Notes under the pieces: generated by a model
What the model saw: only the letters and a program-made list of their open reading frames with translations
What the model was told of the DNA's origin: nothing
Database searches by the model: none
Shown here: piece by piece, positions 43,163-48,048 of the stretch
Numbering within the stretch: the first letter of the stretch is position 1
Layout of the letters: each line of letters begins with the position of its first letter
Program-made: the position numbers and the translations under genes
Source: Phycisphaerales bacterium
GTDB lineage: Bacteria > Planctomycetota > Phycisphaerae > UBA1845
Assembly: GCA_020852275.1 (NCBI GenBank)
Contig: JADZBE010000002.1
Span: forward strand, 1 to 48,048
Length of the DNA stretch: 48,048 bases
Reading direction: 5' to 3'

Positions 43163-46100
43163 ATGCGAACCCGACTTCAAGCTCTATGCTGCCCCCGAGT
43201 TTCCGCCACTTGGACACTGGCGGCATTGGCTTGCCTCATCGCGGGGCAGGCGGCCGCTTCCGACGCCGTGCGTTATGGGCGCGACGGCAAACCCTACCTC
43301 CAGGATCGCTCCACGACGGAATTCGCGGTCAAGCTGGCGCCCCACTCACCCCTCCTGAACGGCGACGCTGCCCGCATGTCCACGATGGGTGTCTGCGCGC
43401 TGCGCATGATGCCCGGGCAGACTCATGGCGTGTGGCGAATCGCCACGGTGGACGCGTCTGATGACGCGACTCGGACGCGCATGAAAGGCTCAGCAGATAT
43501 TGTCGAAGTGCAGCCCGTCTGGCGGCGCAGCGGGCACAACGCTCCGGTGCTCTCCACGGGCGTTGTCGTCATCAAGTTCAAGAAGGACGTCAGCCAGGCC
43601 GACCGCGACGCGTTGCTCCGCGAGTATGGGCTGGTCATGGCGGAGGATCCCCGTCTCGGGTTGAAAGACGTGGACGTCGCGCGTCTGACCGACGCCAACG
43701 ACGTGGACATGCTCGTGGCGGCGCAGATCCACAAGGATCCCCGCGTGGCGTGGTCGCACTCGGACCTGATTCCCGCGATCGAGTTGTTTCAGGACACGCC
43801 GGATGACGAATTCTTCCCGAACCAGTGGCACCTCAACAACACGGGTCAGGGCGGCGGGCTTCCCGGCTCGGACATCAGCGTGCTGACGGCGTGGACCACG
43901 ACCCAGGGGAGCGGCGTGCTGGCGGGCATGATCGACGACTGCTGCGACGTGACGCACCCTGACTTGTTCGGCAACTACAGCGGAAAGGGAAACGACCTTT
44001 CGGAAGAACCCAATCAGGACGGCTATGACGATCCGCGTCCCAAGGGAACGGACGACAGGCACGGCACGTCGGTCATGGGCTTGATCGTCGCGGCGCCGAA
44101 CGACATCGGCGTCCGCGGCGTGGCGCCGCTGGCGACCTTCTCCGCAACGCGCGGACTGGGCGGGGGCGTTTCGGAATCGACGATGGCGTTGGGCTATTCA
44201 CTGGCGATTACGGACGACGTGGATGTTCACAACAACAGTTGGGGATACATCGATGGGCAGCCGCACCCCATCGTCGCGGACTCCATCGAGAATGCCTACC
44301 GGACGGCGCGCGTTTCCGAAGTGGACGGGCGGGCGCGAGGCATGGTCATCCTGTTCGCCACGGGCAACAGCAACGAGCGGCTCGATGACGACGTTGAACT
44401 TGCTTCCCTTCCGACCGTCATCGGCGTCGGCGCTTCCAATGCCAGGGACGTCCGATCGGTTTACAGCAACTACGGCGCCGCGATCGACATCATGGGTCCG
44501 AGCAACGACTTCACCGCGGTGCCCGGTCTGATTTCGACGGACAACGAGGATGCGTCCGGCTACCCCAGCAACGGGTACAACTGCGGCGGCGTCGGTTGCG
44601 ATTTCCCGATTCCCGAGCTTGATAGCAGTGGCAACTACACCCAGGATTTCGGCGGCACCTCCGGCGCGACGCCCATCACCACCGGAGTCGCGGCGCTCGT
44701 CCTGTCGGTCAATCCCAATCTCACGGCCGGGCAGGTCCGCTCCATCCTTGTCCACACGGCGGATCGGATCATTCCCCAGGCGAACGAGGATCCGTATCGC
44801 CGCGTCACCCGGCACAGCGATCATTACGGCTACGGTCGCGTGAACGCCGCCGCCGCCGTCGCGGCCGCCTTGGAATCCGCGCGAAACCAAAACCAGACCT
44901 GGCCGGGTGAGCCGAAGAACATCGTCATCAATACCGGCACCCGCACGATCACCTGGAAGCCCTTCGAGTTCGATCCGACGCTGGACGACGATGACCAGGA
45001 CGACCCGAATCGACCGGGACTGGAAACCGTGGACTATCTGATCCTTGAGAGCCTGGATCCCGACTTCGTCTTCAACCCGGAAGACAACATCTGCTACTAC
45101 TTCGATGCCCAGTCCGGCGCGCAGCTCGGTTGCGAAGGCGCCACCCTGGGAGAACTGCCTGAAGGCGTCACGGCCTTCGCCACGACGGAACCGGCGTATA
45201 CCTACGCCGAGCCGCCCACGGGAAATGTGCGCTACTTCGCATTGTACGCCCGTAACGTGGCAGGCCGCTACTCCTACGGCCTCGCCTTGGATTCCGAGGG
45301 CGGCGGCGGCGGCGGTGGCGGCGGCGGCGGGGGTGGTGGCGGCGGCGGTGGCGGCGGTGGCGGCGGAGGAGGCGGTGGCGGAGGTGGGGGCGACGTCGAG
45401 GGCGCGCCTCAGATAAGCATGAATGTGACGCCGCTGACCGGCTCCTCTCCGCTGACGGTTTCGTTCAAGGGCAACGCCATCACGTCCTCCGACATCGTCG
45501 AGTATTGCTGCCCGGACTGCAATCTCAACGACATCGAGGACGCTCAGGATATCGAGGACGGAACCAGCCTTGACGCGAACCTCGACGGTATCCCGGACGA
45601 ATGCTGTTCGGGTGACTGCACCCTGACGACGAACTTCATACCCTGCCCGAATCCCGTCTCGGTGGATGACGCCAGCCGTTGCTCGGGCTGGGATTTTGAG
45701 GATGACGGCACGATCGACACGTTCCAAACCACTACGTCGCACACCTACACCGCGGATCCGGACGGCGGCTCCACGCAGAACTTCACCGCGCGCCTGAAGT
45801 TCACGGACGATGCCGGGCTGTTCAACTCGGAAGCCATCACGGTGATTGTCCGCCTCGGTTCCGACGGCGGCGGCGGCGGGTCCGGCGACCTGAGCATCGC
45901 CATCACCGAACCCGGTGCCAGCGGCACGACCATTAACTCCGGCACCGCGCCGCTGGACGTGGTGCTGAACGTGGATGTGTCAGATGTGCCCGGGACCTTC
46001 CAGAGTGTTTCGTGGGATATGGGAGACGGGACCATCGCCGACAGCCTCAGCGTGACGCACACGTATGAGAACACCAGCACGGCCGCCATTGTCGTGCCGA

Positions 46101-46345
46101 TCACCGTGACGGTGTTCACGAGCGTCCCGTCGGGTGAGTCCGGCGGAGGGTACTCGGCCTCCACGCAGCTTACGGTACAGCCCGAGGGCGAAGGTCCGCC
46201 GGTCGGGAATGGCAACATCAACGGCAGCGGCATCGACGGAGACGGCAGCAGCGGCGGCAGCCCGTGCAGCTCCGTCCCGCTCACCGCGATGGTGGGCATG
46301 ATGCTGGGGCTTGCTCTAATGCGCCGGCGATTCGTTCGCGGGTAG
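43163..46345 (+). CDS. Exported S8 subtilase with PKD domains and C-terminal anchor
   Basis: 1060 aa from ATG 43163 with a signal peptide (LAALACLIAGQAAAS). A propeptide of about 200 residues precedes the subtilisin domain. The triad is Asp258 (GMIDDCCDVTHPDL), His300 (DDRHGTSVMG) and Ser500 (GGTSGATPITTG), with Asn in VHNNSWG. Next come a 31-glycine linker (713-743), a PKD-like domain interrupted by a Cys/Asp calcium-loop module (DCNLNDIEDAQDIEDG from residue 785), another PKD domain (SWDMGDGTIADS) and a C-terminal tail: small motif SPCSS, one hydrophobic helix and RRR, a tripartite sorting signal like MYXO- or PEP-CTERM. It is likely a surface-anchored or released protease. Confidence 0.92.
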   Translation: MRTRLQALCCPRVSATWTLAALACLIAGQAAASDAVRYGRDGKPYLQDRSTTEFAVKLAPHSPLLNGDAARMSTMGVCALRMMPGQTHGVWRIATVDASDDATRTRMKGSADIVEVQPVWRRSGHNAPVLSTGVVVIKFKKDVSQADRDALLREYGLVMAEDPRLGLKDVDVARLTDANDVDMLVAAQIHKDPRVAWSHSDLIPAIELFQDTPDDEFFPNQWHLNNTGQGGGLPGSDISVLTAWTTTQGSGVLAGMIDDCCDVTHPDLFGNYSGKGNDLSEEPNQDGYDDPRPKGTDDRHGTSVMGLIVAAPNDIGVRGVAPLATFSATRGLGGGVSESTMALGYSLAITDDVDVHNNSWGYIDGQPHPIVADSIENAYRTARVSEVDGRARGMVILFATGNSNERLDDDVELASLPTVIGVGASNARDVRSVYSNYGAAIDIMGPSNDFTAVPGLISTDNEDASGYPSNGYNCGGVGCDFPIPELDSSGNYTQDFGGTSGATPITTGVAALVLSVNPNLTAGQVRSILVHTADRIIPQANEDPYRRVTRHSDHYGYGRVNAAAAVAAALESARNQNQTWPGEPKNIVINTGTRTITWKPFEFDPTLDDDDQDDPNRPGLETVDYLILESLDPDFVFNPEDNICYYFDAQSGAQLGCEGATLGELPEGVTAFATTEPAYTYAEPPTGNVRYFALYARNVAGRYSYGLALDSEGGGGGGGGGGGGGGGGGGGGGGGGGGGGGGGDVEGAPQISMNVTPLTGSSPLTVSFKGNAITSSDIVEYCCPDCNLNDIEDAQDIEDGTSLDANLDGIPDECCSGDCTLTTNFIPCPNPVSVDDASRCSGWDFEDDGTIDTFQTTTSHTYTADPDGGSTQNFTARLKFTDDAGLFNSEAITVIVRLGSDGGGGGSGDLSIAITEPGASGTTINSGTAPLDVVLNVDVSDVPGTFQSVSWDMGDGTIADSLSVTHTYENTSTAAIVVPITVTVFTSVPSGESGGGYSASTQLTVQPEGEGPPVGNGNINGSGIDGDGSSGGSPCSSVPLTAMVGMMLGLALMRRRFVRG
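45299..45391 (+). repeat. GGN codon run encoding 31 glycines
   Basis: 93 bp of GGC, GGT, GGA and GGG codons without interruption in the subtilase gene, forming the flexible linker between protease and PKD region. Such runs expand by slippage and are prone to assembly errors. Confidence 0.95.
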
Positions 46346-46644
46346 GCCGACCGGGGGCAGTCAACAAGCAGGCGCGCAGGCCACGCTTGGTGCGCCCCGG
46401 GTGGCACGGCGGGGTGGCACGGTCTGGCGTACTCGCCAGGCCGTGGCGAAAGGCGAACCCCGTCATCCCCGCGCAGGCGGAAATCCAGCTCTGTCATTCC
46501 CGCGCAGGCGGGAATCCAGTCGGTGGCTTCGGATGAGGCGCGAATTCAGCGGTTTTTCGGGGGGATCTGGACCCCCGCCTGCGCGAGGGTGACAGGCCAA
46601 AGTCCGGTTTCGGGTTCCACCAAGTGCCGGCAAGCGACGCCTTC
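46346..46644. repeat. Dispersed GCGCAGGC element, three copies
   Basis: A 27-bp element is present at 46462-46488 and 46493-46519 (direct, core ATTCCCGCGCAGGCGGGAAT in the better copy) and at 46567-46593 in inverted orientation. Two degenerate copies occur at 22088-22138. A palindromic segment with GGGTGGCACGGTCTGGCG is at 46411-46448. This 'CCCGCGNAGGCGGGAATCC' type is a widespread intergenic repeat in bacteria. No gene is seen. Confidence 0.82.
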
Positions 46645-46899
46645 ATGCTCGCCTTCGATGTGTTCCAATCGTACCGGTTCGCACTGGCGCTCTTCGTGGG
46701 CATCTATGCCGCCCTCCAAATGCTGCGCGTGCTGCGCCGGTGGATTCTGATGCCCTTGACGGATCGCGGCTCGCGCGTGCTGTGGCGCTACGGCGTGGTG
46801 CTGCTGCTGCGGACTTCACCCGGCGTGCTGCTGCGCGGCTTCCTGGAGATCGCCGCCCTGGTCGTTCTCCTGTGGTTGGTCGTGAAACTGCACTCCTGA
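46645..46899 (+). CDS. Small membrane protein
   Basis: 84 aa from ATG 46645 (a GTG at 46624 would add seven residues). Two hydrophobic segments are present, FDVFQSYRFALALFVGIYAAL and GFLEIAALVVLLWLVVKL, separated by a basic loop (RVLRRWILMPLTDRGSRVLWRYG). No family is recognised. The gene lies 36 bp before the next one on the same strand. No clear ribosome site; the membrane pattern supports it. Confidence 0.6.
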   Translation: MLAFDVFQSYRFALALFVGIYAALQMLRVLRRWILMPLTDRGSRVLWRYGVVLLLRTSPGVLLRGFLEIAALVVLLWLVVKLHS

Positions 46900-46935
46900 T
46901 AAACTCCCGTCATCGCCTTGGGATGGGAGCGTGCG

Positions 46936-47778
46936 ATGGCGCAAGACACCGCCCCACAACCTGCGGTCTCCCTGGACGGCCTGCCGTCCGACGAACTCGT
47001 GCGCCACGCGCGTTTGCTGGGTCTGTCGCTGGACGTCAAGGCTCATCGAACGGAGCTGCTCCGCCTGATCCGTCAGCGAGAGACGCTCATCGAATCCCTC
47101 GACCGCGACGCGCTGCTGGACATCGTTGTGTGGATGCGCGTGCCGGTGCGACCTTCCGACTCCCGCTTCGCGCTGGTCGCACAGATTCTGGGAGGCACGA
47201 AGGTGCAGTTCGACGGTCTCTCGGACCGCGGGCTGGAGGCGATGGCGAAACTGCGCGACGTGACGCCCAGACCCGGCGAGGCAAGGGCGTCCATCGAGCG
47301 GCGCCTGCGCAAGGCCGAGGGCTTCTGGAGCCGCCTGCGCCGCGTCCGCCGATCCTGGATGGCGTCGCTTGTGGAGCGCGCCATCGAGCCGGACCGCGCG
47401 GGCGAGGAATACCGTTTCCTGCCCGACGACGACGAGCGCAAGGTCATTCGTGAACGCATCGAAAACGTCGGCGTCGTCAGCGGGCTGGCGCGCACGCTGC
47501 GCGGCGTCGCTGACGACTACGTGGCCGAGAAGCTCGACGAGATCGAACGCCGCATCGACCGCAAGCTCGATCAGATTGACCAGCGCCTCTGCGAGTGGCG
47601 CGACCGCGAGGTCGCCAACCGCCTGCGGCTCATCAAGATCACGCTGGTCAGCACGCTCATTGTGGCCGTCATCAGTTTGGGGTATGAATACGTCAAGCGC
47701 CGAGCGAATGGCGCGAATGAGCCGGGCGGGCACCGGCCGCCGGCGGCTTCCACCCCGCAGTCCGCCCCGCCGCCGTGA
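46936..47778 (+). CDS. Coiled-coil protein with one C-terminal membrane segment
   Basis: 280 aa from ATG 46936; GGGAG lies about nine bases upstream. The N-terminal part has helical repeats (LPSDELVRHARLLGLSLDVK, DALLDIVVWMRVP, LSDRGLEAMAKLRDV) that recall SAP- or Rho-N-like helix-extended-loop-helix units. A basic, charged coiled coil (DEIERRIDRKLDQIDQRLC) precedes a single membrane helix (ITLVSTLIVAVISLGYEYV) and a short Pro/Ala-rich tail. A tail-anchored inner-membrane topology is likely. Function unknown. Confidence 0.7.
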   Translation: MAQDTAPQPAVSLDGLPSDELVRHARLLGLSLDVKAHRTELLRLIRQRETLIESLDRDALLDIVVWMRVPVRPSDSRFALVAQILGGTKVQFDGLSDRGLEAMAKLRDVTPRPGEARASIERRLRKAEGFWSRLRRVRRSWMASLVERAIEPDRAGEEYRFLPDDDERKVIRERIENVGVVSGLARTLRGVADDYVAEKLDEIERRIDRKLDQIDQRLCEWRDREVANRLRLIKITLVSTLIVAVISLGYEYVKRRANGANEPGGHRPPAASTPQSAPPP

Positions 47779-47809
47779 CCGGCCGTTGCATCGGGAAAGA
47801 GCGAACGCC

Positions 47810-48048
47810 ATGTTGCCGACATCCAGCGCCAAAGTTCAGCAGGTCATCAAGCGGGCCGACACCGTCGCCCGCAAGTATGACCGCGAGTACATCGGGACCG
47901 AGCACCTGCTCCTGGGCATTATCGAGGAGGACGCCGGCCGCGGGGCGGAGGCTCTGAAGCGCCTCGGCGTCACGCCCGCCGCCCTGCGCCAGGAAGTGGA
48001 CAACCTCGTCAAGAAGAGCATGGAGGAGACCTGGGTGTTCGGCCGGCT
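47810..48048 (+). CDS. Clp N-terminal domain protein, 3' end beyond window
   Basis: 79 codons are visible from ATG 47810, preceded by GGGAAAGAG. The peptide SAKVQQVIKRADTVARKYD followed by REYIGTEHLLLGIIEED, GAEALKRLGVTPAALRQEVD is the first Clp N-repeat of ClpA/ClpC, the adaptor- and substrate-binding domain. It may be a full ClpC-type AAA+ unfoldase or one of the stand-alone Clp N-domain proteins; the window ends too early to tell. Confidence 0.85.
   Translation, partial: MLPTSSAKVQQVIKRADTVARKYDREYIGTEHLLLGIIEEDAGRGAEALKRLGVTPAALRQEVDNLVKKSMEETWVFGR

Noticed and set aside
44198..45742. Minus-strand frame opposite the subtilase
   Set aside because: Includes poly-Ala/Thr from the complement of the Gly run; the sense strand has the full catalytic triad.

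Overview
This is a G+C-rich chromosomal window, most likely from a planctomycete or a close PVC-group relative. Four things point there: a very long GreA-type elongation factor (the form I recall from Chlamydia), secreted proteins with the Cys/Asp-rich 'DCN..' calcium-loop motif and poly-Gly linkers, many weak or absent Shine-Dalgarno sites, and intergenic DNA crowded with palindromes and short-word repeats. The assignment is inference from gene content; no rRNA or tRNA gene is visible.

Layout. 1-1621: aspS on the minus strand, cut by the window edge. 2204-11333: an arginine operon on the plus strand in the order argR, argG, a P-loop NTPase of unknown role, argC, an N-acylornithine carbamoyltransferase (argF'), argB, argE, argH. 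The ArgG, carbamoyltransferase and ArgH sequences resemble the Bacteroidetes type. The gene set implies a route in which the acyl group stays on until citrulline. 11339-12919: a POT-like MFS transporter. 13449-14738: a secreted EEP-family phosphatase/nuclease. 14786-19082: rho and purH on the minus strand. 19257-28667: a PQQ-propeller lipoprotein, a small HTH protein, a TM2/zinc-ribbon protein, a large secreted beta-domain protein, rnpA, a secreted unknown, an RNase Z-like hydrolase and ribokinase. 28866-32134: ychF and a 735-aa greA, coupled. 32561-36657: a Cys-rich secreted protein, a GNAT acetyltransferase and paaB-paaC-paaD without paaA. 36904-37764: a polysaccharide deacetylase. 38014-42694: a translationally coupled trio of M16 peptidase, WaaP-like kinase and macro-domain protein. 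43163-46345: a large exported subtilase. 46645-48048: two membrane proteins and the start of a Clp N-domain protein.

The most unusual feature is purH. The gene is one uninterrupted reading frame of 884 codons (about 520 is usual) because a complete REP-associated tyrosine transposase (RAYT, IS200-like Y1 family), with its flanking REP palindromes, sits in frame inside the AICAR-transformylase domain a few residues before the catalytic Lys-His. The HUH histidines and the tyrosine of the transposase are intact and there is no stop codon. A second in-frame palindromic insertion lies near the C-terminus. The same REP family forms a 49-bp tandem array between argE and argH. Rho and the GNAT protein also carry in-frame tandem-repeat inserts, so repeat DNA entering coding frames is a theme of this genome.

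A second striking structure is a mirror-image pair of low-complexity arrays flanking paaC-paaD: an 8-bp 'GGCAAC' array and a 7/8-bp 'CCGA' array on the left, with their reverse complements in reverse order on the right.
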